Below, piece by piece: positions 32,496-45,600 of a stretch of 64,000 bases of DNA. Numbering within the stretch: position 1 is the stretch's first letter; every line of letters starts with the position of its first letter. The notes under the pieces were generated by a model. The model was not told the origin of the DNA and did not search any database. It saw nothing but the letters and a program-made list of their open reading frames with translations. This stretch comes from Tolypeutes matacus (taxonomy: Eukaryota; Chordata; Mammalia; Cingulata; Chlamyphoridae), in the NCBI GenBank assembly GCA_026826555.1, contig JAKSZT010053764.1:16516632-16580631 (forward strand), in the 5' to 3' direction. A program made the translations under genes and the position numbers.

Positions 32496-32559
32496 TTCCT
32501 GTTCACTCCCTGTTCCTCGCCCACTAGTTCTTCTCTGGAAACAACCAATTCTATAGATT

Positions 32560-32860
32560 TCCTGTATTTGTGCACACACAAGCACAAAGGAATATAAATA
32601 TTCTTTTCACTTTTCTTTGTTCAAATTGGAACACACTACATCCCCAGTTCTGCATCATGCTTTTTTCCTGTAACAATATATCCTGGAGATTGCTTTATAT
32701 AGCAGTATATAGAGACCTTCCTCATTCCCTTTTATGGCTGCATTATATTCCACTTTATGGTGTACAGTCATTTTTTAGCCATTCTCCTATCAATGGACTT
32801 TTAGGTTGTTTCCAGTCATTTGCTATTACAAATGTTGACATAATTAAATAACCTTGTACA
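32560..32860 (-). mobile_element. Old L1 fragment
   Basis: rc L1-type block around CATTATATTCCACTTTATGG and TAGGTTGTTTCCAGTC. Confidence 0.5.
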
Positions 32861-33124
32861 TAGGTCATTTCTCCTTATTTTATGTATGAGGAAAATGAAA
32901 CTGAAAGAGATAAAGTTAACTTACGTAAGGTTAATTCTTGGCAGAGGCAGCATCAGAGCCCATGTCATTAGAGTCATCAGTCAGTAGGATGAGACAGGAT
33001 TGATTGTGTGTATAATCAGTTCCCTGCATGGTGGGAGCTGAATCTTGCTGAAGGTGCCCCCACAAAATATACTGCACAGTTCTTCTCTTCCTAAATTTCC
33101 GTCTTATTCATTCATTCCTGGCAT

Positions 33125-33310
33125 AGTGGTCATGAGCGTGAAGTTACAATGCCAGGGTGTATTTCCTACTCCATTACTTATTAACTATGTGACCTTGGGC
33201 AATTCGCTTAGCCTCTCAGTGCTCAGTGCTCAGTTTCCTCTTCTATAAAAGGATTCCTACCTCATGGTGTAGCTGAGAGCAGTAGGTGCTTCGAAGGGTG
33301 TCAGGCAGTT
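33125..33310 (+). mobile_element. MIR SINE
   Basis: MIR core with TATGTGACCTTGGGCAATTC and CTCAGTTTCCTCTTCTATAA. Confidence 0.75.
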
Positions 33311-34060
33311 ATTAAGAGCCATGTGTGGTGTTATTAGCATTCCTCTGGCTTGCAGCTGTGTTCCCTATATTCATGCAAACAACATGAGAGAGCTCACTCA
33401 TGGTGTCTCATCAATAGTTTACCTTTAATGTGAGATTGACAGATCACTTCTTGGGAGCTGATGTGGATGAAAAGAGATGGGCAGGAATTTAGAGGCCTGG
33501 GTATACCTAAAATAGGACTAAAAGAGAAGGGAGTTTCTGAAGACAACTATGCCCACTTCACAATTTTATTTTGATTTTCCTGTTCACATGTACTTAAAAT
33601 GGTGAGACCCAGAAATCTATCTGCCTTTTGGACATCCTCCCAGGGTGCCTTACAGTTCCCAAACTGAACTCACTGGCCACAAGCCCTTCACAATCTTTCA
33701 CCCCTTTCCAATGAAACTAACCGCATCTTCCTCTCCCATTACCACGTCATATTCAGGTGGGCCAATGAAAAAGTTCTCAGGATCATCCTTGACTCTCTCT
33801 CATACCCTTCATATCAAATTATCAATTCCTGCATATTATTTTTCCTTAAGTGTTTTCAACTTTATCCCCACACTGGTCTCTCCATCTCCTCTGGCCACAT
33901 CATAAATCTTATTATTTCTGTAGGGCCACTGCAGAATTCTGGCTAGTCTTTTTTCCTTCCTCATCCCCTCCCTTCCCTCTACAATATGCATTGTATAACT
34001 TTATTTACCAGGTCTTGTTCTGGGCACAGAGGATGCAAAGTGAATCAGACAGAAGGACCT
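33311..34060. other. Stretch without a recognised gene
   Basis: Apparently single-copy. No feature recognised. Confidence 0.4.
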
Positions 34061-34108
34061 TAAACCTAACTCTAACCCTAACCCTAACTTTAACCTAATC
34101 CTAATCCC
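34061..34108 (+). repeat. Interstitial telomere-like tract (degenerate CCCTAA)n
   Basis: About seven CCTAAY-type units, with CTAACCCTAACCCTAAC at the core and diverged units either side. The C-rich strand is on plus. Confidence 0.75.
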
Positions 34109-34478
34109 AAATTCATTACATATATAATCTGGAGGGAGAGTTACACAAATGATTGGTTCAGGATAGCCAGAACCTTGTTTTATGTTATAGGCTCCCTTGA
34201 AAGAAAAAAGGTGATAAAAAACCCAGGCTCTATGTCTTGGAGGTCAGGGCTTCCTAGCTTCAGGGATGCGGTTACAACCTTTGTTTTAGAAAGTCTCTAG
34301 GAGGGTGATAACTGGATTTTTAGAGGGAAGAAGGAAAGGAAGTGGCCTGACTCTGAGGAGAGCGAGAATGCCTGAGACTAGCACAGGTAGGGAATTGGGG
34401 GGAACAGATTTACAGTAGGTTCAATAAGAGTTGGGGATCTGATCATACTCTTGTACAGCAGTCCAAAAATAACGAGAT
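34109..34478. other. Stretch without a recognised gene
   Basis: No feature recognised. Confidence 0.4.
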
Positions 34479-34512
34479 CTCTGGTGGTGGTGGTGGTGGT
34501 GGTGGGGTTGGG
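34479..34512 (+). repeat. TGG trinucleotide microsatellite
   Basis: (TGG)n of about nine units passing into G-rich sequence. The valine run in the overlapping frame is a consequence of this repeat. Confidence 0.9.
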
Positions 34513-35329
34513 GGGAGGGATGAGACATGGATGCCTGGGCTGGCTTGAGCATTTTGGCCCAAAGAGCAATGTCAAGAATTCCTTATGGCACATCTGTGAT
34601 CAAAAGAGAGGACCTTTGTGGGAGCATCTCTGCAGCCTGCCCAAGAGCAACAGCATCCAAGAAATGCCAGAGGACCAGCCAGTGATGGATACAGACCAAA
34701 GACTAGGCCATCTTCCATCTTCATGGCACAATGTAAACCCTCTTACTCTAGAATGATTCATTGGGGGATATTTTTGTAAGGCAATAAAAAATGCCAAGTT
34801 CATCTACTAATTCCATAAGTCATTTCCAGAAGGCAGACAGACTAGTTAATTTCTATTCTATTCTTTTTTTTTTTTCTAAGAAAATAAGACAAAAAAAGAA
34901 ATATTATTTTTAAAAAGTAAACCAAGAAGCTGCTCTATTGGGAGCACGAGACCTGTCTCTTTTCTGGGCAGATCATGTGAAACAGACACGCAGAAGACCT
35001 TCTCACCCATAGCTGGAGACAGTGGAGGAGGAGGAAGTAAATCCCTCCTCCTAAGAGATTCTTCATGAAGAATGAACAGGAAAATGCCCCTTCTTCCCTC
35101 TAATAATAACACGGACAGAGTGTTAGTCTCTATCATGTCCCTTCGGTGAAGAGTGAACAAACAGCATGTTTCTGCCAAGGACCCTGGGAAAGGGAGTTTT
35201 TAGAGAATACAGCGTTACTGAATTTGGCATTCATTACTCAAGTGTGTATATTGGGGGAAATGGGTAGGTAGAAGGAATCAATGAAATTCTCCAACCGGGG
35301 AAACAAGACTTATAGATGAGACAAGCAAG
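34513..35329. other. Stretch without a recognised gene
   Basis: No exon, RNA gene or repeat recognised. Contains an A/T homopolymer pair near 34865-34920. Confidence 0.4.
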
Positions 35330-35575
35330 TATAGTGGCTAAAGGCATGGACTCCTGGAGACAGACTGCCAGGTTCCTATCATGGCTTTGCCACTACTAGT
35401 GTGTGACTTTGGGTGAATTATTCTCTGGACCTCATGTGTCAAATGGGGATGATAATGGTATCTAGCTCATAGGAGGATTGTGTTATAAAGCATAATCAGT
35501 TAAATTTATAAAGCACGCAGAATAGTACCTGATGCATGCAAGAACTTTGTGTTAGTCATTGTTATTGCTACTTTT
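35330..35575 (+). mobile_element. MIR SINE
   Basis: GCATGGACTCCTGGAGACAG followed by ATGGCTTTGCCACTACTAG and GTGTGACTTTGGGTGAATTA, the MIR core order. Confidence 0.8.
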
Positions 35576-38009
35576 TTACACGCCAAGCCACACATTTGTG
35601 TGTGCTTAAGTCAAACTTCAGAACTCAGCTTCAAAGCAATCCATATTGCATGATAAGAAATTCAGCAGCCTACTAAGCCTATTCTGTGACATCAAGAAGA
35701 GTTAGATCACTTCAGATTTCTTCTGAGAACCAGCTGAAGAATCAATAAAGTGAAGCCACATAAGAAGGAAACACGTTATAGACAGTAAGAAGAAATGCCT
35801 TATGTCTTACCACTGACATCATAAGAAATCATTTTTCCATAGTCAATCTTTTACAAAGGATTAATCCAAATTGCTTGACAAATTATGTTCTGGAGTTTCC
35901 CTAACTTGCCCAAGAAAAGGTGTGTGTGCCAAGAAGTAACTGAGGAGGTGCTTTCAGCGTTCCTTGAAAACAAGTGTATCAAAAAGCTTTTCAATCTGTT
36001 TGAAAAAATAAGAATGCAGCAGATCATGAAATCTGAAATCTCAACCATTGAAAGTAATTATTGAATTTCAAGCATTTTCTTAAATTGTGACATATAAGAT
36101 TTTCAGATTATTTACTACACCATTCCACTGATCCTCAGAGTGTAAGAATGTTGCCTGCATTTGGTTCACTTACTGAATATAGAAACACAGCTTTTTCTGT
36201 GTTGATTTCCTCAATGGCATGAAAATCTACAAGATATTCATAAGGATAGCATCCAGTTGTGACATTTGAGGCATTCTTTCATCTCTTTATGTTCTTTAAA
36301 TTTTTATTAAATGAATGTTCATTTTTCATAATTGAAATATTTTTAAAAGAGTATTTCCCATTTGGGTTATTTTCTTAAATAAATAAAAAAACTAGCCTGC
36401 TTGCTTTCTAGAAATGACCCAGGAAATAAATACACGAACTTAGCCTTACAAAAAGTTACAAGAATTATCCAATTCTCGACTTCAAAATAGCTCGATGGAT
36501 TCTTGGGTGGTTATCAGAGTGAAGTTTCATGTTGATGATGTGTCAGAAAAACCTTATCACTGTGCTTTTGGAAAGTGACTGCATTACCCTGATGATCACA
36601 TGAGAGGTGATACCAGGTCCAAAGTGCTCTCAGACAGCCGCCTGACTGCCACGGTGGCTCTAAGGCTATGGAGATCAGAGATTAAATTCTGGTAAGAGAA
36701 AAATGGAAATTAGGAGATCTTACCCTACTTTTTTTTCTGCGTGCGTGGATGTATTTGTGGGCACACGTGTTTAATTTAGGTTTTGTTTTGAATAGCATTT
36801 TATCCTGAAGTCACATGAAAACATACAGTAGGCAAGAGTCTCAGTTCCCTTATTGCACAACCATAGTTGTATCTTCAGAAACTAGTCCTATTAAAAGCGA
36901 GAGAGTGATGTAAGAAGGCAAAGTCCAGGTTGGGTTTTTGCAAGATATCGGTATGTATCTCAGAGGGATCTCTTTCACATTCCCAAAATGAAATTCTAGA
37001 TATTTTGCCTGAGGATTATTAGTAATTAGCACTTCCCTATTTTATCAACATCGCCAACAGCTGTAAACTCCCTGCAAATCCAGAACTTACTGTATTTCAC
37101 AGAGTATCGCAGAGTCCAGGAAGATAAAAGGTGTCAAAGTCTTGGTTCCACCTTTTGGGAACATACAGTATTGTCAGAGACCCTCACAAGGAAACCACTG
37201 AAGACTCCTGCAAAGCAGATAAAATAAACCCTACTTAAAGATTCTATCAAGGCACTTCTCTCTGGGCTGTCCTCTCTCAACAAAGCCTGAGAGAGGATAA
37301 TCCAGCAGGTTCTCTGTTTTGGTTCAGAATTTAGCTCCTCAAGGTAAATTCATGGTTTTGTCATCATTGCCTTTTCTTGTTCCCAGGATGCATTTGCTAT
37401 AGAAACTGCTGTTCTCAGTAGCTTCTATAACTTACAACCAAAATAATATCCTCACAGCCTCCCTTGTCTTACCCTAGATCTGAAAAGACACAACAATTTG
37501 GTGTTGATCCTGGGCAGCCTATTTCTTTACTGGCTCTGATGAGTCTTCTAAAGTGCTCACTGTGGTCTCTTCATTCATTTCATTGACAACCATTATAATC
37601 TTTCGAGCAAAATGGGGCTTTGGGGACCCTACCCTTTTTAGCAGCGCATGAGTATATCCCAGACCTCTTGCTTACAGTTCATTTGATTTAGCTTTAGGGC
37701 TGAATGACATTAATTTCTGTGCATTCCTCTCAGGAGCTCTCCATTTTCTTCTCTCATCATTTATTCAGTCAACAAACATTTCATTGAACATTTAATTGTG
37801 AGAGGCACTCTGCTTGGAGATAGAAACATAAAGATGAATGAGACTTGATTCCTTCCTCAAGAACCTCACACATGGCAGAAAAGACAAAGGACTAGCCCAT
37901 ATGGCACATTCGTAGAATTCGAAAACGTCATCCCTTCCTCCTGGTGGAGGCAGCCCTGTACCAGGGCTCAGTCTTGGCAAGTGGTCTAGACCCTAATACT
38001 TTGCTATTC
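35576..38009. other. Long stretch without a recognised gene
   Basis: Apparently single-copy. The stretch near 37755-37860 (TTCAGTCAACAAACATTTCA) looks like an L2/MIR-class old repeat. I can support no exon. Confidence 0.4.
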
Positions 38010-38158
38010 TAAGTGTGGAGCTTCACAGGACAGCTTTGGCATCACCTGGGAACTCATTAGAAGTGCAGAAATTGGGCCCCACCCAACGCCTATTGAATCA
38101 GAACCTTCATTTCAATAAAATGCCCTGTGGTTCATGTCTTAGTAGCACTGGTTTAGGT
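38010..38158 (+). mobile_element. MER5A-like hAT-Charlie element
   Basis: AAGTGTGGAGCTTCACAGG, GCATCACCTGGGAACTC, GGGCCCCACCC and GAATCAGAA in the MER5A order. Confidence 0.8.
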
Positions 38159-39954
38159 GAGAGCCAATGAGAACTAAGGGCTTGCTTTGAAGGTGTATTC
38201 TCTAGATATTGCTCAACATTCTATTTCCCTTTATGTTTTCACAAATCTACCATCAGTGGATTTACATTCAGGGTGCCCCAGTGATATTCACTATAGTTCA
38301 TGGTTATGGAAAACAGAGGCATGAAGAATTTAACTTGCCCATAACCATCAGCAAATTAAAACAGAAGGAAGAGAATGCATACTCCTCTGCTTTTCCTTTC
38401 CTTTTCTCTCCAGAGTCTTTCCTTTTACTATCCAGGCTTGCTTATCCTGAATTTCCACCTGGGAGGTATAGAGCTAGTGTAGTAATCACAGAGGATGGAA
38501 GGATGGAATGATCAAAACACTTTCAGCTTGGAGGTGGTGTCTGAGCATCACCCTGGGGCAGCTGGAAGAAATGGAAACAACCTGAAAAAGAGCCTAGAAA
38601 GAAAGGAAGGTGAATGAATGTCCTCTTCTCCCAGCCCTACTTCACCCTCATCTCTTCTGCTTGCTCCCTTCTGCCCATTCATTCATTCAATCATTTAATT
38701 ATTTAAGATATGATGAGTACCTACTAATTGTCAGGTACAGATATGGGCATTTTCCTACCAACTGCAAACTTTCAGATCCTCCAAGAGAGCCTGGCCCTTC
38801 CCCAAAGCCTCCAAAAGCCCCTAAATCTGTATCTTCTGCCTCTTGTGCCCTTGGTGGCTCAGAACAGTAGAATGTTGAAGCTGGAAGGCTCTGACCTTCC
38901 CATTCTTTTCTCTACCCTCTGGATATGGGCTTCACTGATTCTTTTTCTCCAAGGAAATTCTTAGGGGGAAAAAAAATCCAAGTTCAAGTGGGGCTACAGC
39001 ACTGGTGGAAGATCATTTTTGGACTTAAAGAACTGGCTCTGGATTGATTAATCCCTGAGATAAAAGCTGGAAGCCTGTCCCTACTAAATACAGACTAATT
39101 TCCCTCAAAAAGATTGGGTAAGAGGGTAAATTTGAGGTACACAAGGAAGTCCTTGAAGGGGAAAACAAAAGAGAAATAATGCTATTCCTCCCAAACTGTT
39201 TCTGGGAAATTAGCATAGAAAACCCTTAAGGTTGTAATGTTACCATCAATCTGTGATAGAAAATCATGTTACCACAAAACAGAGAGGGGGAAAGGTATAG
39301 AAGGTGGTATGATGGTGTCTGTTTTGGTTTTCAAGTCAAATTCTAAATAAGACTACAAAAAATCCATTTTAAATGCTTATCACAAGTTCGTAGCTCTGCT
39401 TACGTGTTCTTCCTTCCACCTCTTTCCCACAGGTTCCTCTAAAAGTGAGGGTGCAGGGTCAAGAAAGGGGAAAGGAGGGGAAGAAACATGCAAATATCTA
39501 GGTCCTACCGTGGTGCCATCACAGGCATCTGAAAGCTTTGAGATAACTGTCTTATAAAAAGTAACAGTCTTACTCTGAGTCACACAGCAATTATTGTTAG
39601 AAAATATAATCTGGATCTCCTAATCTCTCTTATTTCCTTCAGAAAGTTTGCAGTGAAGACTGCTTTAAGCAGACCTGCTGATTGTTTGCTTTAGGAAAAA
39701 AAAAAAAGACAGAGACAACATTAAACAGAACAGGGAAAGAAAGAATTTGCAATTAATTGGTAGGTAAAGATTAGATTGAGAATTTTGTCCTTTCAAGCTT
39801 CTTCAGGTATCCTTTGTACAAATCCACACACTTTCTACAGATTTGAGGATGAACAGAAGTAAGGAAAGTAGGGAAGTTATAAAAATAAGTAGGAAAGGGG
39901 ATGTGAACACAGATGCATATTTATATGTAAACATGATTTTGGATGGGGTTGGAG
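38159..39954. other. Long stretch without a recognised gene
   Basis: Single-copy in appearance. The 38655-38760 part has an L2/MIR-class look (ATTCATTCATTCAATCATT). No exon can be supported. Confidence 0.4.
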
Positions 39955-40480
39955 TATTTTTTTTAACAAATCAATTTTATTGTTACATATTAATAAAGCA
40001 TAAATCCATCCAAAGAGTACAATCAGTGGTATTCAGTGTAATCACATATTTGTTCATTCATCACCCCAATCATTCCCAGAGCACTTTCATTATTCCAGTA
40101 ATAATAAACAAAAAAATGAACAAAACTCATCACCTCTCAATCTCTCTATGCCTCACCTGCCATACATAGCTGCTATTCCTTTTCCTTCTCTTTAGTAAAT
40201 TTGTATTTATATTTTGTAAAAACATTCTTATATATCAATATCACCATATTCGTGTTTTACATGAGGTTTTACTCTTGTATACAGTCCCATGTTACAGTTT
40301 TTAGCTTTCTTTCTAGTAATATACATGACCTTAGACTTTCCCTTTCAACCACTGTCATACCCATATAATAGCACTGCTAGTTGCAAACACCATCATATAC
40401 TTTAATCATTTCTATTCATTTCCAAAGATTTACAACTTTTTAACCAATTCTTCAATTTAAGCTTATTTTTTAAGTTGGGC
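39955..40480 (-). mobile_element. L1 3'UTR fragment, old
   Basis: rc L1-3'UTR track from a T-rich left end, with AATCAGTGGTATTCAGTG and CCTTAGACTTTCCCTTTCAACC, diverged. Confidence 0.6.
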
Positions 40481-41205
40481 CCATGTGCATAAAACAACTT
40501 ATAATTGAAACCACAGATCTATATTACTCTTTAGGTCATTGATTGGATTCCCCAGGACTGATAGATATTGCCCCTCTACTCCTATCCACCTAAGAAGGCT
40601 TAGGCAGGTTTGCTCTGTACTAGCTGAAACAGCCTCTCAACACTTTTGTTTCCTTTGTGGCAGTTTCCTACTGGAGAGGAAATGCCTGAACCTGAGAGCC
40701 CTGCACCTCAGGTTTAATTACAGCTGGAGATTAGTGTTTGCTTGGAAACCATATGCATTTCTCCCACTACAAGCCCATTTCGTTTGATGATTCATTGAAT
40801 AGAAGACTATGAGTGGATTCTTGCCGCTGTTTGCAATGCCCGACAGACCATCAGTTCCTGACTCAGTACTGTGACTGGATTTCTGACCTGCCCTTGCCTC
40901 ACCTGCTTCCTCCGCCTTACACCCAAATTATGATCAACTTGTTTCTTTCTGTTGCCATTTTCAGTTTCTGACCCAGCCAAACCGCTGACTGTATTTCTCC
41001 AGGACTTGTTGCATGAGGCCCAATTCCTATGTGACAATTGCAGCCCTGGACAGGCTCCTTGACTCACAGCCTTAAGGGTCCCCATCTGAATGTCTAGCAC
41101 TCAGGGGTGCTGAGTTTGTTAGTGAACTGACTGACTGGAAGATGAAAGAAGTTCTTCTTCATGCCCACTTCTGTGGAATTTTTTTTTCTCTCTTGTGGAA
41201 AGACA
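40481..41205. other. Stretch without a recognised gene
   Basis: No feature recognised. Confidence 0.4.
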
Positions 41206-41262
41206 GAAAGGCAGACAGAACAGACAAACAGACAGACAGATACACACACAGACAGGTAGAGC
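41206..41262 (+). repeat. CAGA/CACA microsatellite
   Basis: AGACAGAAAGGCAGACAGAA then CAGACAAACAGACAGACAG and CACACACAGACAGG. Confidence 0.85.
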
Positions 41263-41889
41263 AAACAAAATACCCTATGTGAAAGCAAGTTATAACTGTT
41301 CTTGTTATACCAGTTACCTTCATTTAGGGCTGTTTTTCCTCAGGTACCCACTGGTATGACCATATCACTGTTGTGTGCAGAAATGGGGAGGAAATAGCCA
41401 CTGTCTTCATGTCCCACCACCACCCTGGCAATCCCTTGACACTTGCCCCTCTGCCAGGACCCCCAGACATCACCACAATCTCACAACCAAAGGACTAACT
41501 CATTCCTGGCTAAGCAAGGAGCATCCAGGATGCTTCCCAGCATTTGGACCAAAGTCTGTTTTGATTGGCCAGGGCCACTGCTGGGCAGGTTGGTAATTTT
41601 AAAAAATTTCACTCCTGCCCTTATCTACACTCTCCCGGTCATTAAAGGTCTTCCAGACCCAGCGTATTTCTCAGCCCCTCCCAGCTTTCCTGTGCTACTT
41701 CCTCTCCCAGGGACCTTCCACCTACACTGAACTCCCTTGTGTCTTAGGGTCTGTTCCCACTCATCACACATGTAATTGTGTGTGCCCTTGTATTTTATAC
41801 ACCTTTTTCAGTATGTGATATATTTCTCCAGCTTGCTACAAATTCCTCAAGGTGGAGCATTCATAAACATGCTTTCTATTTGTGTTTGC
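41263..41889. other. Stretch without a recognised gene
   Basis: No feature recognised. Confidence 0.4.
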
Positions 41890-42020
41890 TTGAGTCTTTT
41901 ATGTGGACCCCAGAAAATGACACTCCTAAATTGAACCTATTGTGAATCTTTTGTTAGATTAGATCAGTTAAGGGCCTTTGTTTAGATTGCTCCAGTAGGG
42001 TGTGGCTCAGGGTGGATCTT

Positions 42021-42318
42021 TTTTTTTTTTTAACTATGTTTTATTTGATTCACTTTATTATTTATTTATTTACCCCCCTCCTTGCTGCTTGTGCTTGCTG
42101 TACCCATCTGCTGTGTGCCTTTCTGGGTCTTCTTGTCTCCCTCTGTTGCGTCATCATACTGCGCCAGCTCACCGCGCCGCCGCGTGGACTCAGCTCACAG
42201 TGCCGGGTGCAAGCCCTGAGTTCACCGCACCACGCAGGAGCTCCTTCACCAGGAGGCCCCGGCCCGGGCCTCCCATATGGTAAACAGGAGCCCAACCAAT
42301 TGAGCCACAGCTGCTTCC
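42021..42318 (-). mobile_element. DAS SINE, long form, with an internal GC-rich insert
   Basis: rc head with TTGAGCCACAGCTGC, and the B-box region shortened to GGCCCGGGCCTCC. Perfect 15-bp TSD CTCAGGGTGGATCTT (42006-42020 and 42319-42333). Confidence 0.9.
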
Positions 42319-42357
42319 CTCAGGGTGGATCTTAATCCTCTTACTGGAGTCCTTTTA

Positions 42358-42542
42358 TTTATTTATTTTTTTAAAGATTTTATTTATTTATTCATTTATC
42401 CCCCCCTTGCTGCTTGTGCTCGCTGGGTCAGCTAACCACGCCGTGCGGGCGGGCTTGCCTTCACCAGAAGGCCCCGGGAACCGAACCCAGGGCCTCCCAT
42501 ATGGTAAACGGGAGCCCTACTGATTGAGCCACAGCCACTTCC
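42358..42542 (-). mobile_element. DAS SINE, monomeric, young-looking
   Basis: Same form as 22703-22885. Perfect 14-bp TSD CTGGAGTCCTTTTA (42344-42357 and 42543-42556). Confidence 0.95.
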
Positions 42543-43100
42543 CTGGAGTCCTTTTAAATGGAGGAAAGAAAGCTGCTGACACAGGAAAATAAGCCAGAGA
42601 GAGGCCTAGAGAGAGAGGCCCTGGAGGCCAGAGGTTGGAATCAGGTGAGCACAGAGGCATGGAAAGAGACCCCCAAGAGGCTGAGAGAGAAATCCCACAG
42701 AGAGCAAGAAGCTGAAAGCAATGCGGCCCGGAAGAGAAGGCAGGGACTATGCGGACTAGAAAGCTGCCTTTCTTCCAAACAGCCCTGAATCACTGCAGTG
42801 GCTATGCCAGAAAAACATGTTCTTAACCTTAATCTGTTCTTGTGGGTGTGGATTCATTGTAAATAGGACCTTTTGATGAGGTTACCACCATTAAGGTGTG
42901 GCCTGACTGAATCAGGATGGTTTTAATCCTATTCCTCCAGGCCTTATAGGAAAGGCCACAGAGAGAGAAGCCATGGGGAACAGCAAGACGCTGGAAGTCA
43001 ACAGAAGCCAGAAGAGAGAGAAGACACTGCCATATGCAGTGCCATATGGATCGGCTGGCAGCCAGCCTTAGAATGCCAGTCTTCAGGCAGAACGCCTCAA

Positions 43101-44079
43101 TTTTGGACTGCTCCGAGCCTCAAAACTTTGAGTGATCCCATTGCATGGTATTTGTTTTAGCAGCTGAGAAATGAACATTTTATGAACAATCAGAAAAGTA
43201 CAGCTCTGGTCAGGCTGGGTTTGAACTCTAAGTTTGCCTCTCAGGAATTTGTTAGACAAACTCGTGCACAGAAGCCTTTCCTTCCTTCTCTTCATTTTTA
43301 AAATGCTCAGAAACATTGTTGTGTTTTGGAAAGAACCCTCTCTCTCCCCACCCTTGAATTATCTGCCTTGGGGAAGGTAGCTCTTGAGGACAAGTCCCTA
43401 GAGCAGTCATTGGGAAGGACACACAGCAGCTTCTCCTATCACATGTGAGTCATATGCTCTGTCACAGCCCAGTCATGCATTGCCTGCAGAGACTGATAAA
43501 AAGTTTGATTGAGCAGAAAGGATGCTGGCAACCCCAGGGCTGTTTCAAACTTTCACTTACTAAACTTTCCTTTTAGTTTCTCTTTTGAGGCCCTTAAAAA
43601 CACAGGCAAAACTTTGCACCTGACAGATGGTGAAAAAACACAGGTTGTGCATATGAAAATTTGACCAAAAATATCATTATATTTAGCATTTGTGTAACAT
43701 TTTGATTTTCAATAGGCAGAAACTGAAATTCTAAAATGTCTAAATATTTTATTTAAAATCGTTTAATATTTAAAGATTATATTTTGATTAAAATTTTATA
43801 CACTTAAAAAAAACTTTCAAAATATAGAGAAAATGTAAGGAAAATAAAAATTGCTCATAATCTCATCACCCAGAAATAGTCACTTCTAATATTACAGTTG
43901 AGAAAGCAAAGGAGAGGAAGGAAGGGAAAAAAAGAAGATATTTTTAAAAGGTCTCTATAGAGGTAATCCTCAAATTATTTAAAGAAATGACAGATATTTA
44001 TATTCCTAATATTTATATTACCAGGAATACCACTGCTGTTTTTGAACACCACCATATGAGGACAAATTGTTAAAGTAAT
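43101..44079. other. Stretch without a recognised gene
   Basis: AT-rich toward the right. No feature recognised. Confidence 0.4.
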
Positions 44080-44530
44080 ATTTTTCAAAACTACTATAAT
44101 TACATTACAAAAACACTTGTAAAATAGAGAAAAGGGGGGAAATTACATACAATTCCACTACTTTAACAAAACCTTATTAATATTTAGCATTCTTCCTTCC
44201 AGTCTTTTGTCTCATTCTCACTCTTTTAAACTTAGGAGTAATCATAGCAAGTATAGTGTTTTGTACCTTGCTTTTTTTTCACTCAATGGATGGCAAAGTA
44301 TTTTATTATACATTTATATTTGCAGTGAACTGCTCCATGTCTGTAACGTTTTCTTTACCTTTGGATTCTTCCCTTAGATTAAATTAGACTCCCAGAAATA
44401 GAATTACTTGAACAAATTGTATGGCAAATTTTATGGCCTTGCATCTCCTTCCAACAAATCACCTTCTGAGAGGATTGAACTAATTTTTATGGGCACTATC
44501 AATTTTTGAGTCTACCAATTTAACAACATA
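44080..44530 (-). mobile_element. Old L1 fragment
   Basis: rc L1M-type block around ACTCCCAGAAATAGAATTAC and TTTTTTTTCACTCAATGGATG. Confidence 0.5.
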
Positions 44531-45189
44531 TTATGGAGCATTATGTGTTGTATTTTAAAAGCTTTTGCTAATGTAAGAGTTGAAAAGGCCTATTTGAGTT
44601 TTGTTTTGATTTGAAGCTTAAATTACCTAGAAAGTTCAACATTTCAGTTTTTTTAAATTTTAAAGCAAGGGGAACTGAGACTCTGGGAAGTTGCCTGATT
44701 TGACTAGAAATCTGATCAATTTCTATAACAAAATTCTGAGTATTAGTTGCTTCCTCTGTAGTTCTTGCAGCTGCTTTAACATGGAATTCTACTTTTATAG
44801 GACGAACAGAAGTGAGCCAAAAGACATGCTACTCTCTGAGTTTACTTCTCTCAAGTAAGAGAAGGAGCCTTGCTGTTGAAAATGCAGAATTAGAGATGAG
44901 ATATGTTATAGGGGGCACCTGAGGTCCAACAGAAGCATCCTTATAGGGTAACAGTTTTTTGGAAGCATCAGTAAGGTCTTACCTTAAAGGTCCAGAAAAT
45001 TTTTTTCAGTATACTCAGAATTAGACTAAACTGGATCATGCTAACCAAACTAATAAGAGACTGTCCTATAACAAGAAACACCATTGCCATACAGATCAGA
45101 AGTTGCTTCAGAACATTCTAATCCTATAGAAAAATCTATATGAGAAATCAAATTATAACTAGGTTTCCTGGTAACCAAGAATGGGTTTA

Positions 45190-45600
45190 AAAAATATTTT
45201 TTATGTTAAACAACTTTATTGAGGTATAATTTACATACTATGAAATTCACAAGTTTTGAGTGTACAATTCAATGATTATTAGCAAATTAATTGAGTTGAT
45301 TATCCTGTTTTGGAAAATTTTCCATAACCCTAATAGGATTGGTGATGTCTTGTGACCATTAATGCCCATTCCCCCCCAACCCCAGGCTACCACTACTCTT
45401 CTTGGCATTTCATATAAATGGAACCATACAATATGTGGTCTTTTGTGTCTGGCTTCTTTCACTCAGATTAATATTTTTGAGGTTCATCCATATTGTAGCA
45501 TGTATCAGTAGTTCTTTCATTTTTATTGCAGAATAGTATTCCATTATATGGATATACTACATTTTGTTGATTCCTTCATCAGATTTTCTTTCACTTGCAA
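45190..45600 (-). mobile_element. L1 3' end, old
   Basis: rc 3'UTR landmarks: CAACTTTATTGAGGTATAAT, GGAACCATACAATATGTGG, GTTCATCCATATTGTAGC and TATTCCATTATATGG. Confidence 0.75.

Larger units (their letters stand above)
41890..43100 (+). mobile_element. Two related xenarthran LTR fragments, with SINEs in the first
   Basis: The first runs about 41890-42780, with SINEs at 42021-42318 and 42358-42542. The second runs about 42840-43100 (GGACCTTTTGATGAGGTTAC, AAGGTGTGGCCTGACTGA). They share the GGTGTGGCTC/GTGTGGCC...TTAATCCT arrangement. Edges were not resolved. Confidence 0.5.

Noticed and set aside
33850..34098. Frame ending in a Leu-Thr repeat
   Set aside because: The repeat is the telomere-like tract translated.
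34451..34756. 101-codon frame with a valine run
   Set aside because: The valine run is the TGG microsatellite. No other support.
41206..41262. CRISPR-like array
   Set aside because: Units are 4 bp long with no regular spacers; it is a simple microsatellite in a mammalian genome.
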